From Nostoc calcicola FACHB-3891 (GTDB lineage Bacteria; Cyanobacteriota; Cyanobacteriia; Cyanobacteriales; Nostocaceae): 64,000 bases of DNA. The DNA is taken from assembly GCF_014697355.1 (NCBI RefSeq), contig NZ_JACJRQ010000006.1:1-64000 (forward strand), given 5' to 3'. The notes under the pieces were generated by a model. It saw only the letters and a program-made list of their open reading frames with translations, was not told the origin of the DNA and ran no database searches. Of this stretch, positions 26,973 through 36,597 are shown piece by piece. A program made the translations under genes and the position numbers. Numbering within the stretch: position 1 is the first letter of the stretch; each line of letters opens with the position of its first letter.

Positions 26973-29900
26973 CGAATTTACCCCCCAATGATGATCTTGG
27001 CGACGATCCTAACCAGAGGGCGTTACAAGAGATAGTTAGAGCCATTGAGTGGAATGGGGGACAGTTTGCGCTGATTCTAGCGCGTTGTAACTCTGCCAAG
27101 TTGCGATCGCATTTGGTGGAACGTCTGCGATCGCTCTGTACAATTGAGATTCGAGAAATAGTTTTAGATAGTTCCGTCAGCACTCTCTACACGACTATTC
27201 AAACTGAACTCAACCAAGACCACCCCGAAGTATTAATGTTATATGGTCTAGATTCAGTTATCGCTCTCGATCAACTCCTAACAGGTGCGAATCAGGTAAG
27301 GGAAGAATTTCGGAAAAATTTTAACTTTCCCTTAGTGTGGTGGATTACCGATGAGGTACTACAAAAGCTGATTCGTTTAGCGCCCGATTTTTACAGTTGG
27401 ACTACAACTGTTGAATTTACAAGCGCTACTAACGAGCTAATTCATTTGATTCAACAAACCGCCGATCAAATTTTTAATAAAATCTTAGATGTTGGTGCAG
27501 GTATATTTATCGACAACATCGCCTTTAACCTGGAGATTGGTTCCCCGGTTCGTGCGGAACTAGAGTCAGCATGGAAGTATTTGCAAAATCGTGGTGCAAA
27601 CTTAGATCCAGAGTTAGAAAGTAGTCTGGAATTTGTTCTGGGACGAGCTATTGATAGCTCACCAGAACATTCTAAGCAACATTTTGAGCGAAGTTTAGCC
27701 CTTTTGCAACAACACACGAGTCAGCAATCCGAAATCTCTATTAACGCAACTTCGACCACAGGAGACGTTGTGTTTCCGGGAAACTCTAGCTCAGACTTGT
27801 CTCAAAATCAAAAATTGATCGAACGACAAGGGTGTTTATTTTACTGCCTGAGTTTATGGTGGTACACAGATGCTCAGAGACATCCAGATAGGTGTAATCA
27901 ATCCTACAGTCGAGCCAAAGATTATGTTCAGCAATGTATTGAGATTTTCAAACGTGCTAAACGCCCAGAACTAGTAGCCAAGTTTATCAACGGTTTGGCG
28001 GATATTCTTAAACGGCTACAGCAGTGGGATGAGTTAGAAACTGTTGCCAAAGAAGCAGTTAATCTCCATCAAACCTATCCCGATCTGCTCAGACTAGCGC
28101 GAGCTTATGGTTTTCTCGCTGAGGTAGCGTTGAGCAAATCAGCGTGGACTGAGGCAAAGCAGTTGGCTCAAAAAGCCCAGCAAATTTTGAGAAATGCCGA
28201 ACTAGATACTTCTATTCCAGCCTCAGTAGAGCGAAGCGCTAATTTGGATTTAGCGCTTTCATATCATCAAGGTTGGTATTTATTATCCCTAGCGCGAGCT
28301 CAAAAAGGTCTTGAACAGTTACAAGAATCTATTGAGACTTTAAAAATTGCTCAAGTCAACACCAAATCTGAATACGATCCGCAGCTTTATATTTTGATTT
28401 TGGATGAGTTGCGAAATGGTTACTTTAAACAAGGTGAATATCTCAGTGCTTTTAAGATTAAACAAGAGCAACGCTCAATTGAACAACGATTTGGTTTACG
28501 CGCTTTTATCGGTGCAGATCGCCTGCGTTCAAGACAACAGGTAACTAACCCTGTCCTAGCACTGAGGGAGTCCCAAGAAACAATTCCTCAAGAAATTGCT
28601 GCCTCAGGAAGAAACGGAGATGTAAGTCGCTTGATAGAGCGAATTGGTCGCAATGACCATAAATTGACAGTGATCTATGGACAGTCAGGTGTTGGCAAAA
28701 GTTCGATTTTACAAGCAGGATTAATTCCTGCTTTGAAACAGCAATCAATTGGATATCGTGATGTTTTACCTGTACTACAGCGAGTCTATACTAATTGGAT
28801 TCAAGGCAATGGAATAGCTCTGACACAAGCTTTGAAGGCAATTAAAAACCTCAATTTTAACTCAACTCTCGGTTCCACAGATGCGATTGTCGAACAGCTA
28901 CAAAAAAATGCTGAGCAAAACCTATTGAGCGTTTTAATTTTTGACCAATTTGAGGAATTTTTCTTTATTTGCAAAGAACCTCAACAACGAAAAATATTCT
29001 ACGATTTTTTGCAAGAATGTCTAAAAACTCCCTATGTAAAGTGTATTTTATCTTTGCGTGAAGACTATATTCATTACTTATTAGAATGCAATCGGCTGGT
29101 GAACTTAGATGCAATTAGCAACAACATTTTAGATAAAGGTATTCTCTATTATATAGGGAATCTTTCAAGAGAAGACGGGAAATCATTAATTGAAACTTTA
29201 ACTGAAAAAGCACAGATTAATTTAGAGCGATCGCTCATCGATCGATTGGTAGACGATTTAGGATCTGAATTAGGTGAAGTCCGCCCAATTGAGTTACAAG
29301 TAGTGGGCGCACAGCTGCAAACAGAGGGAATCACAACGCTGACACAGTATCAAGAACGTGGTCCTAAGGAAGTATTAGTTCAAAGATATTTAGAAGAAGT
29401 GATACAAGACTGTGGTGATGAAAATAAACGCACTGCTCAACTTGTCTTGTACTTGTTAACAGATGAAAATAATACTCGTCCTCTCAAGACTCGCCCCGAT
29501 TTGGAAGGAGCTTTAAAGGAATTAACATCTGAGGTAACAGAAGAAATAAAAAAATTAGATTTAGTATTAAATATTTTTGTTTTGTCAGGCTTAGTAGTTT
29601 TATTACAAGAATCACCAAACCACCGCTATCAATTAATTCATGACTATCTCGTATCGTTCATTCGCCAACAACAGGGTTCTGAGTTAATTGAAAAATTAAA
29701 AGTAGCTGAAGAACAAAGAAAACGCAGTGAAGCCAAGCTAAATCGAGTTTTAAAATGGGCGCTGGCTGGCTCACTTGTGGCAGGATTAATGTTAGCAATT
29801 TTATCAGTTGTGTCAGTGCGGTCAGCTTGGCAAGCACAAAACAGTGAGATTCAAGCTATTATTGCATCTGCAAAAACACACTTTACATCAAATCAGGTGT

Positions 29901-31858
29901 TTGATGCGCTCATACAAGGAATCAGCGCCAAACAAAAATTACAAAAATTACCTTGGGTAAATGCAGATACTCAAACTCAGGTAAATGATGAGTTAGAACG
30001 CGCAGTTTATAAAGTCGTTGAATACAACAGATTGTCAGGTCATGACAATGGAGTTTGGTCAGTGGCATTTAGTTTTGATGGTCAAACTATTGCCTCGGCA
30101 AGTGGAGACAAAACTATCAAACTCTGGAATCGGGATGGTAGTGAACAAAAGACCCTTCTAGGGCATAGTGGCCCAGTATGGTCAGTGGTTTTCAGCCCCG
30201 ATGGACAGACCATCGCCTCAGCAAGTGAGGATAAAACCATCAAACTTTGGAATCGAGATGGTAGCGAAAAGAACACCCTCAGAGGACATAGCAGCCCAGT
30301 TTTGTCAGTTGCTTTTAGCCCAGATGGACAAACCATCGCCTCAGCAAGTCAGGACAGCACTATCAAGCTGTGGAAAATTGACGGCACTTTGATAACAACT
30401 CTCAAAGGGCATAGCCGTCCAGTGTGGTCAGTTGTTTTTAGCCCGGATGGAAAAACCATCGCCTCAGCGAGTGAGGATAAAACCATCAAACTTTGGAAAA
30501 TTGACGGCACTTTGATAACGACTCTCAAAGGGCACAGCCGTCCAGTGTGGTCAGTTGCTTTTAGCCCGGATGGAAAAACCCTCGCCTCAGCCAGTGAGGA
30601 CAGCACTATCAAACTTTGGAAAATTGACGGCACTTTAATAACAACTCTTAGAGGACATAGTAGTTCAGTTTTGTCAGTTGCTTTCAGCCCGAATGGACAG
30701 GCGATCGCTTCAGCAGGCAAAGACTATACTATTAAGCTCTGGAAAATTGACGGCACTTTACTCACAACTCTTGATGGTCATAGCGATAGAGTCAGAAGTG
30801 TTGCTTTCAGTGCTGATGGTCAGACGCTTGCTTCAGCGAGTGAAGATAGAACTATTAAACTTTGGAAGCTTGACAATAATTTGTTTACTTTCCTACAAGG
30901 GCATAGCGACGCAGTAATCGGAGTACGTTTTAGCCCTAATGGTCAATTGATTGCCTCAGCTTCTGACGATAAAACTGTCAAACTCTGGAAGATTGACGGC
31001 ACGTTGCTGAAAATCTTCCAGGGGCATACTAGTGGAGTTTTAGGAGTAGATTTTAGTCCAGATGGAAAGACGATTGCTTCGGCGAGTAATGACAGTACTA
31101 TCAAACTCTGGAAGATTGACGGCACTTTAGTAGCAACTCTTAAAGGTCATCAAGGGCCTGTTTGGGGAGTTGCTTTCAGCCCCGATGGACAGATTATCGC
31201 CTCAGCCAGCGAGGATATGACTGTCAAACTGTGGAAAATTGACGGCACTTTACTGAAAACCCTCAAGGGGCATGGTGGTCAGGTTCGAGGAGTTGCTTTC
31301 AGCCCCGATGGACAGACCATTGCCTCAGCAAGCTTGGATAAAACCGTCAAACTCTGGAAGATTGACGGCACCTTGCTGAAAACCCTCAAGGGGCACAGCG
31401 GTGTTGTATTAGGAGTATCTTTCAACCCGGATGGTCAAACCATTGCGTCGGCTTCTTGGGACAACACGGTTAAACTCTGGAACATTGACGGGACTTTGCT
31501 GAAAACCCTGACGGGGCATAGCGCTGGGGTTTTGGGAGTAGATTTTAGCCCAGATGGTCAGATAATTGCTTCGGCAAGCTTAGATCAAACTATCAAACTC
31601 TGGAAGATAGATGGCACCTCGCTTGCAACTCTCAAAAGACACAGCCAGGGAGTTAGGGAGGTGAATTTCAGTCCTGACGGTAAGCTAATTGCCTCAGTAA
31701 GTGATGACAAAACCGTAATTCTGTGGAATAAGGATCGTGTCCTAAATTTAGATCCACTGACTGACGCTTGCAATTGGGTGAGGGATTATTTGAAAACTAA
31801 CCCAACTGTTAAGGAAAGCGATCGCCATCTTTGCGATCAAATTGCAGTAGAAAATTGA
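26969..31858 (+). CDS. TPR - STAND NTPase - transmembrane - 14xWD40 protein
   Basis: 1629 residues. The N-terminal ~260 residues form an unassigned domain without a Walker A. TPR-like helices span about 280-510 (for example WDELETVAKEAVNLHQTYPDLLRLARAYGFLAEVAL). The STAND-type NTPase has Walker A IYGQSGVGKSS (about 568-578) and Walker B VLIFDQFEEFF (about 650-660). A helix at about 925-948 (ALAGSLVAGLMLAILSVVSV) anchors it to a membrane. Fourteen WD40 repeats of exactly 41 residues (30028-31740), enough for two seven-bladed propellers, form the C-terminal sensor. STAND proteins are autoinhibited until the repeat domain binds a ligand. The repeats are so alike at DNA level that they must be recently amplified or homogenised. 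Confidence 0.9.
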   Translation: MTNLPPNDDLGDDPNQRALQEIVRAIEWNGGQFALILARCNSAKLRSHLVERLRSLCTIEIREIVLDSSVSTLYTTIQTELNQDHPEVLMLYGLDSVIALDQLLTGANQVREEFRKNFNFPLVWWITDEVLQKLIRLAPDFYSWTTTVEFTSATNELIHLIQQTADQIFNKILDVGAGIFIDNIAFNLEIGSPVRAELESAWKYLQNRGANLDPELESSLEFVLGRAIDSSPEHSKQHFERSLALLQQHTSQQSEISINATSTTGDVVFPGNSSSDLSQNQKLIERQGCLFYCLSLWWYTDAQRHPDRCNQSYSRAKDYVQQCIEIFKRAKRPELVAKFINGLADILKRLQQWDELETVAKEAVNLHQTYPDLLRLARAYGFLAEVALSKSAWTEAKQLAQKAQQILRNAELDTSIPASVERSANLDLALSYHQGWYLLSLARAQKGLEQLQESIETLKIAQVNTKSEYDPQLYILILDELRNGYFKQGEYLSAFKIKQEQRSIEQRFGLRAFIGADRLRSRQQVTNPVLALRESQETIPQEIAASGRNGDVSRLIERIGRNDHKLTVIYGQSGVGKSSILQAGLIPALKQQSIGYRDVLPVLQRVYTNWIQGNGIALTQALKAIKNLNFNSTLGSTDAIVEQLQKNAEQNLLSVLIFDQFEEFFFICKEPQQRKIFYDFLQECLKTPYVKCILSLREDYIHYLLECNRLVNLDAISNNILDKGILYYIGNLSREDGKSLIETLTEKAQINLERSLIDRLVDDLGSELGEVRPIELQVVGAQLQTEGITTLTQYQERGPKEVLVQRYLEEVIQDCGDENKRTAQLVLYLLTDENNTRPLKTRPDLEGALKELTSEVTEEIKKLDLVLNIFVLSGLVVLLQESPNHRYQLIHDYLVSFIRQQQGSELIEKLKVAEEQRKRSEAKLNRVLKWALAGSLVAGLMLAILSVVSVRSAWQAQNSEIQAIIASAKTHFTSNQVFDALIQGISAKQKLQKLPWVNADTQTQVNDELERAVYKVVEYNRLSGHDNGVWSVAFSFDGQTIASASGDKTIKLWNRDGSEQKTLLGHSGPVWSVVFSPDGQTIASASEDKTIKLWNRDGSEKNTLRGHSSPVLSVAFSPDGQTIASASQDSTIKLWKIDGTLITTLKGHSRPVWSVVFSPDGKTIASASEDKTIKLWKIDGTLITTLKGHSRPVWSVAFSPDGKTLASASEDSTIKLWKIDGTLITTLRGHSSSVLSVAFSPNGQAIASAGKDYTIKLWKIDGTLLTTLDGHSDRVRSVAFSADGQTLASASEDRTIKLWKLDNNLFTFLQGHSDAVIGVRFSPNGQLIASASDDKTVKLWKIDGTLLKIFQGHTSGVLGVDFSPDGKTIASASNDSTIKLWKIDGTLVATLKGHQGPVWGVAFSPDGQIIASASEDMTVKLWKIDGTLLKTLKGHGGQVRGVAFSPDGQTIASASLDKTVKLWKIDGTLLKTLKGHSGVVLGVSFNPDGQTIASASWDNTVKLWNIDGTLLKTLTGHSAGVLGVDFSPDGQIIASASLDQTIKLWKIDGTSLATLKRHSQGVREVNFSPDGKLIASVSDDKTVILWNKDRVLNLDPLTDACNWVRDYLKTNPTVKESDRHLCDQIAVEN
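30028..31740 (+). repeat. In-frame 123-bp tandem repeats encoding 14 WD40 units
   Basis: Each unit reads GH...V.SVAFSPDGQTIASAS.D.T(I/V)KLW. Units 3-6 and 9-13 also share the linker KIDGTL almost without change. The constant 123-base period with no length variation points to unequal recombination or gene conversion. Confidence 0.95.
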
Positions 31859-32288
31859 AGAAGAATGCAGAATTCAGAATTCAGAATTCAGAATTCACGC
31901 ATTATGTGGATTAGACGCTAAAACCCTTGATTTATCGTTGTAAAGACGTTGCAGTGCAACGTCTCTACAGGGCGCACAATCGTTGATATTTCGTTGATTT
32001 GGATAATTCACATCAGACGTAATTCAACGTGAGTTCGACAGATTTAAAAGACCCCTCTCCAAACCTCTCCCCTGAAAGGAGAGAGGCTTAAAAACCTTAA
32101 TTTTTCGTTTTTTATCAAGAATTTCAAAGCCCCTCTCCGCGTCGGAGAGGGGTTGGGGAGAGGTTCATCGAACTCACGTTAATTCAGTAATCTTGACGCT
32201 CGCGGACTCGCTAACGCTGCGCTATCCACCAGTCGTACAAAATTCATTCTGAATTCTGACGACTGACTCCTGAATTCTGTTTGATAAT
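31859..32288. other. Spacer with palindrome and MITE-like element
   Basis: 430 bases between convergent genes. It holds GAATTCAGA repeats, an AGACGTTGCA/TGCAACGTCT palindrome (31943-31970), the 155-bp element at 32026-32180, and a GCTAACGCTGCGCTATC motif that recurs near 33888. Confidence 0.6.
32026..32180. mobile_element. MITE-like element, 155 bp
   Basis: Terminal inverted repeats AACGTGAGTTCGA (32026-32038) and TCGAACTCACGTT (32168-32180) are perfect over 13 bases. The interior has two further hairpins (CCTCTCC...GGAGAGG and CCCCTCTCCG...CGGAGAGGGG). There is no coding capacity. Confidence 0.65.
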
Positions 32289-33191
32289 TTAGGTGTTGTC
32301 TTCTAACTGTCTTTCAATTTGAGAAATCGCTAATTTAATCACCGCTTGAACTCCTGCTTCCTGTTCTTCGTTCAATGCAGTTTGCAGAGGTTCTAGGGCG
32401 ACGCCATCGCCAATTTTCATCAATGCCAAAGCCGCTGCTTTTCGAGTTTCCCAATCGGGATGATGCAATAACTCGATGAGGTTGGGAATCGCTGCTTGAT
32501 GAGCTAAACTGCCCAAAGCTACCGCCGCTTCGCACCGCACCATTGGGGATGGATCGGTGAGGGCATTAATCAAAATTTGAAATGCCTCTGGCTCTGTGCG
32601 TTCTTCAGCGATTTTAGCGATCGCTCCCACCACCCCCGCCCGAACTTCTGGGGAGTCAGAGTTAATTTCCCGATACAAGTGTTCTTTGGCTTCTGCTCCA
32701 ATAAATGCCAACGCCCAGACTGCATATCCTTTGGCACTTTCTGGATATTCAGATGAAGCTAAGATTTTCAACAATGCTGGGACAGCAGCCTCACCAATCT
32801 TCGCCATAGCTCCCACTGAGGAGGCTTTGACTACCGTATCCTCATCATTTAAGAGGGCGTTCACCAAAGTGGGAACTGCGATCGGATCGGCAATCAGTGT
32901 CAAAGTTTTAGTACTAGCTCGCCGTACAACTGGGTTTGGGTGATTTGCCACGGCTGCCATCAACAAAGGAGTTACAGGCTTACCAACTTTACCCAATGCT
33001 TCTGCAAAACTCAAACGTACCATCCCCCGTGAATCCCCCATACTCTCAATCATCTGCTTGAGGATTTTTTGGTCATCAGGGTTGAAGGTATTTAGATTTA
33101 ATTGCTCGCTCACCGCTGCAAGTAAAGCATCAGTTTCGGCGTGGGATAGCTGAATTGAATTTTCCCCGGACTGAGTTTCAAAGTTGACCAT
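32289..33191 (-). CDS. cpeF: Bilin lyase CpeF (HEAT-repeat, E/F clan)
   Basis: 300 residues of HEAT/PBS-lyase repeats, such as DSRGMVRLSFAEALGKVGKPVTPLL, NPVVRRASTKTLTLIADPIAVPTLVNALL, DPSPMVRCEAAVALGSLAHQAAIPNLIELL and DWETRKAAALALMKIGDG. The N-terminus (SGENSIQLSHAETDALLAAVSEQLNLNTFNPDDQKILKQMIESMGD) and the length match CpeF, the lyase that attaches the doubly linked phycoerythrobilin to the 51/62 cysteines of CpeB. The assignment rests on length, N-terminal pattern and the cpe context. Another E/F-clan member such as an MpeU-type lyase is the main alternative. Confidence 0.78.
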   Translation of the reverse strand: MVNFETQSGENSIQLSHAETDALLAAVSEQLNLNTFNPDDQKILKQMIESMGDSRGMVRLSFAEALGKVGKPVTPLLMAAVANHPNPVVRRASTKTLTLIADPIAVPTLVNALLNDEDTVVKASSVGAMAKIGEAAVPALLKILASSEYPESAKGYAVWALAFIGAEAKEHLYREINSDSPEVRAGVVGAIAKIAEERTEPEAFQILINALTDPSPMVRCEAAVALGSLAHQAAIPNLIELLHHPDWETRKAAALALMKIGDGVALEPLQTALNEEQEAGVQAVIKLAISQIERQLEDNT

Positions 33192-33198
33192 GTGAATT

Positions 33199-33271
33199 AG
33201 GGAATGGGGAGTGGGGAGTGGGGAGATGAGGGAGATGAGGGAGATGAGGGAGATGAGGGAGATGAGGGAGA
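33199..33271. repeat. Tandem GGGAGATGA nonamer block
   Basis: GGGGAGT units followed by about six GATGAGGGA units upstream of cpeF. Similar blocks occur at 34928-35038 and inside the kinase gene at 9.8-11.3 kb. Confidence 0.85.
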
Positions 33272-33337
33272 TGGGTAATAACTAATTACCAATGCCCTAT
33301 GCCTAATCCAAAATCCAAAATCTAAAATCCAAAATAT

Positions 33338-33574
33338 TTAGTTGCTTCCAGTTAGAGTAGCGTGCTGATTACGCAGTTCTTCGAGCGCGGCATCAATTTT
33401 GGCAAGCTCAGGCTCCAATTTTGCCATGACACTTACCTTCATCAATTTGGCGCGTTTTGCTGTTTCTGTAGTTTCTTGAACTAGACGTTCCCGATATTGC
33501 TCAAGTTCTGTAATGGCCTCTGCTAGATCTTGAGCGGTTACATCATTTGTTGTCAGTTCTGATGTTTCATCCAT
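33338..33574 (-). CDS. Small helical protein in the phycoerythrin region, 78 aa
   Basis: Started at MDETSELTTND (33574), which has AAAGGA ten bases upstream. An in-frame ATG eight codons earlier overlaps that site. The sequence is almost wholly charged helix (AQDLAEAITELEQYRERLVQETTETAKRAKLMKVSVMAKLEPELAKIDAALEELRNQ), probably a coiled coil. There is no Cys, so it cannot carry a bilin by thioether. It lies between cpeF and a 266-residue unknown, all on the minus strand, so a role in phycoerythrin assembly is suggested by position only. Confidence 0.7.
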   Translation of the reverse strand: MDETSELTTNDVTAQDLAEAITELEQYRERLVQETTETAKRAKLMKVSVMAKLEPELAKIDAALEELRNQHATLTGSN

Positions 33575-34104
33575 ATGTTTTGTTTCCTTTATTTGCATTT
33601 ATGATGATTTTTTGCCAGTGTTTCGTTACTTTTTCGAGGCTGGTAGTTGTCTTATTCATACAAATGATTAATTGTCAAGAAAAAACTAACTAATAACTGA
33701 CAAAAGATACATTCCGATTTTCTCAGATTGCGTTACCACTGGTAAATCTTTTTGAGGGAAATCCTCAAAATCGTAAGCTAAGTGCAGCCATCAATCAAAG
33801 TGCTGATAAGTATTTTCGGGTTTTTGGGTTGTAAGTGCGTCAACATAATTCGTAATTGATAATGACGTTCGTTCCGACGCTCCTACGTCGCTAACGCTGC
33901 GCTATCGCTACCGCAACACTTACGTACTTCATAGTTACAATCACTGGGGACTTACCCCGTACACTGAATTATTGCACCACCAAATCCGCATATTTGGTGG
34001 GGGCTTGTACCCTCTTTAATTACGAATTACGTTAGCATAGCGGGGCGTAGCCCATTACGAATTACGAATTAGTAGACATTTGCTCAGCACCGTACAAAAA
34101 ACAA
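33575..34104. other. Repeat-rich spacer
   Basis: 530 bases. It includes the GCTAACGCTGCGCTATCGC motif near 33888, a CCACCAAAT...ATTTGGTGG hairpin at about 33978-34001 that could end leftward or rightward transcripts, and several TAATTACGAATTACG repeats. No gene is seen. Confidence 0.55.
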
Positions 34105-34905
34105 TCAAGAGGTTTCTTCTAGTGGGAAAATATCGCCGCGCAAGTAGGATTCAAAGTGTTTTTTAAAGTACTGAATACTCGTCATATTCGGTTCATCGCT
34201 TTCTGTCGGCGTGAATTCATAAATTGGGACTTTTTCCCTGACTAGCTTTACCAATTTAGGATCGAGTTGCTCAAAAGCATCTACTCTGAATATTGTAGTT
34301 TCAAACCTTAATTTCGCTGGATGAGCATATCCTAATTTCATCCAAGGCATCCAAGGACAATCTCTTGCCCATTTAGCAGGAGGAACTTCAGTTACATCGG
34401 GTCGGCAAGCATTTGAGATAAAATATTCAACTCCCTTAAACTTTTCCCCAGGGCAATAATCTGAGTATTTACTATCTCCCGCTAAGGGATGGGGGTATTC
34501 TAAAGGAATTTCCATCACAGAAGTGAGATATCCCTGACCTTTGGGGATGATAAATTTTTTTGGTTTGACTGAACCTTGGACAATTCTATTAGCAATATGT
34601 ACTACTGGTACTGGTTGACTTGCTGTTGGTGACTGCCACAACTGGAGAATTTCTTGAGTGTTTGGGTCACAAAATAGACCTAATTCTCTATTTATTCTAT
34701 GTCCCACTTCACCATACTCAGAATCAGGTTTGATAAATACTTTTGTCGCATTCATCCCAATAATAAAGAACAATTTTTCTTTTGGTTTCTCTGGTGTTTC
34801 TTGCCACCAAATTTCTCCAGACCAATTGTAATAAAGCTGTAGTCCATGATTTTTTCTGTAAAAATCAAGATTATTAAGTTCGTAGTCATCTAAGTAATCA
34901 CCCAT
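34105..34905 (-). CDS. Hypothetical protein, 266 aa (possibly DUF1838-like)
   Basis: Started at MGDYLDDYELNNLDFYRKN (34905). The 16 codons upstream are read from a dispersed AAAATCCAAAAT repeat and are unlikely to be real. It is a soluble protein rich in aromatic residues (YYNWSGEIWWQE, CPWMPWMKLGYAHPAKLRFE), reminiscent of DUF1838 proteins, but I cannot be sure. There are no catalytic motifs I recognise. It shares strand and neighbourhood with cpeF and the 78-residue gene and is divergent from cpeY by about 180 bases. Its recurrence in cpe loci elsewhere would support a pigment role. Confidence 0.7.
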   Translation of the reverse strand: MGDYLDDYELNNLDFYRKNHGLQLYYNWSGEIWWQETPEKPKEKLFFIIGMNATKVFIKPDSEYGEVGHRINRELGLFCDPNTQEILQLWQSPTASQPVPVVHIANRIVQGSVKPKKFIIPKGQGYLTSVMEIPLEYPHPLAGDSKYSDYCPGEKFKGVEYFISNACRPDVTEVPPAKWARDCPWMPWMKLGYAHPAKLRFETTIFRVDAFEQLDPKLVKLVREKVPIYEFTPTESDEPNMTSIQYFKKHFESYLRGDIFPLEETS

Positions 34906-35083
34906 AGTTATTTTAGATTTTGGATTTTGGATTTTGGATTGGGCATGGGGCATGGGGCATTGGTTATCAATTCTTCTACATCACTCCCTCATCTCCCTCA
35001 TCTCCCTCATCTCCCCACTCCCCACTCCCCACTCCCTAGTACGATAGTAAACATGATAATTCTCCTCAGCAATTAATAAATCA

Positions 35084-36355
35084 ATGGATAAACGGTTTTT
35101 TAGCATTTTTGGGCTAACAGAAGAACAAGCGATCGCCATTATCGATACACCGTTAGAACAACTGGAAGACGCTTCTGATAAATACATCGCTGTTTCGCAT
35201 TTGATTAATTTCCCCACGGAACAATCGATCGCGGCTTTGGTGCGGGCGATTGAAACCAGTAACCCGGCTGAATTAGACCACCGCATTGTCCGACGCAAGG
35301 CTGTGGAAAGTCTGGGGCGATTGCAGGCCGAATCTACTTTACCTATAATTCGCCAGTGCCTTCATGATGATGATATTTATACTGTGGAAAATACTGTATG
35401 GGCTATTGGGGAAATTGGAACTCAAGACCCGGAAATTCTCGAAGAAGTAGCACAATTACTCGATAAACCAGATCAAATTTATCGAGTAATTATTCATACC
35501 TTAGCTCATGCTAATTATCAGCCGTCTTTAGAACGTGTGCGTAAATTTACTCAAGTTGAGGACGAACCTACCCGTAGTGCGGCGATCGCTACAGTTTGTC
35601 GCTTTACGGGTGACTATTCTCAAATAAATGAGGTAACGGCTTTGTTGCAGAGTTCCAATGTGAACGCACGACGCGGTTGTATTCAAGATTTAATTGATTC
35701 GCGCTACTACAAAGCCATCCCAGAAATCGCCCGTTGTCCTGTATCTTTAGTGTTTCGATTGCGAGCATTGCGGATGCTTTTAGATGCAGGTGTTCCATCT
35801 GGTGAAATTGCATTTGCAGAAGTTCAACCTCACTTAGAACAAGTATTGTACGATCATCCCAATAACATTGATTTAGTACATGAATATGATGTTACCCCTG
35901 TATTGAATTTTGCGATCGAGGAACTCTATCAAACTGATTTTGGACGGTGCTATTTAGCAACAAAAACCTTATTAGATATCTATCCACAGGAAGCACCAGC
36001 GGCACTTTTAACAACTTATGCAGATCGAGCATATAACGATTATGGCGCTCACTATCATGTGATGAAACTTTTGGGCTGGCTAAAATATGCTCCTGCTTAT
36101 GATTTGTTAGTAGAAAATTTGCACAATCGAGAACCCCAATTTCAAAAATCTCGTGCTGCTTGTGCGATCGCTCTTGGTGAATTGGGCAATTCACAGGCAA
36201 TTCCTGAACTCAAAATTTGCCTGAATTCACCTATTTGGGATTTGAAATATGCTTGTTTATTGGCGCTAGACCGCTTAGGAGATTCATCTGATCGGGAAAT
36301 TAGCGCTCAGGATGCTGACTGGTTAATTAGAGCGAAAGCACAGGGTAATAAATAG
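35084..36355 (+). CDS. cpeY: Bilin lyase CpeY (HEAT-repeat, E/F clan)
   Basis: 423 residues of HEAT/PBS-lyase repeats. RFFSIFGLTEEQAIAIIDTPLEQLEDASDKYIAVSHLINFPTEQSIAALVRAI is the typical N-terminus of CpcE/CpeY/PecE proteins. Later repeats include RRKAVESLGRLQAESTLPIIRQCLHDDDIYTVENTVWAIGEIG and KSRAACAIALGELGNSQAIPELKICL. The length agrees with CpeY, which attaches phycoerythrobilin to Cys82 of CpeA, assisted by CpeZ. A probable intrinsic terminator follows at 36515. Confidence 0.88.
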   Translation: MDKRFFSIFGLTEEQAIAIIDTPLEQLEDASDKYIAVSHLINFPTEQSIAALVRAIETSNPAELDHRIVRRKAVESLGRLQAESTLPIIRQCLHDDDIYTVENTVWAIGEIGTQDPEILEEVAQLLDKPDQIYRVIIHTLAHANYQPSLERVRKFTQVEDEPTRSAAIATVCRFTGDYSQINEVTALLQSSNVNARRGCIQDLIDSRYYKAIPEIARCPVSLVFRLRALRMLLDAGVPSGEIAFAEVQPHLEQVLYDHPNNIDLVHEYDVTPVLNFAIEELYQTDFGRCYLATKTLLDIYPQEAPAALLTTYADRAYNDYGAHYHVMKLLGWLKYAPAYDLLVENLHNREPQFQKSRAACAIALGELGNSQAIPELKICLNSPIWDLKYACLLALDRLGDSSDREISAQDADWLIRAKAQGNK

Positions 36356-36514
36356 TTATAAGCCATTGGATTTTGGATTTTTACAAAAAAGGGAACAGGG
36401 AATAGGGAATAGGGAACAGATAATAAACTAAAGTTTCAGAGTTTAAAGCTCAGTCAAAAAAAAGATGTTTTTTGAGGGAGAGTGCAACTAAAACAACAGT
36501 GTCATTATTTCAAT

Positions 36515-36541
36515 CTCATGTTTAAAAACCATGAGTTTTTT
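36515..36541 (+). terminator. Probable rho-independent terminator downstream of cpeY
   Basis: CTCATG/CATGAG stem with loop TTTAAAAAC followed by six T, 160 bases past the cpeY stop. The stem is short, so strength is uncertain. Confidence 0.5.
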
Positions 36542-36597
36542 CTGTTCCCTGTTCCCTCTGAATAAAATCTAAAATCCAAAATCTAAAATTGCCACAG

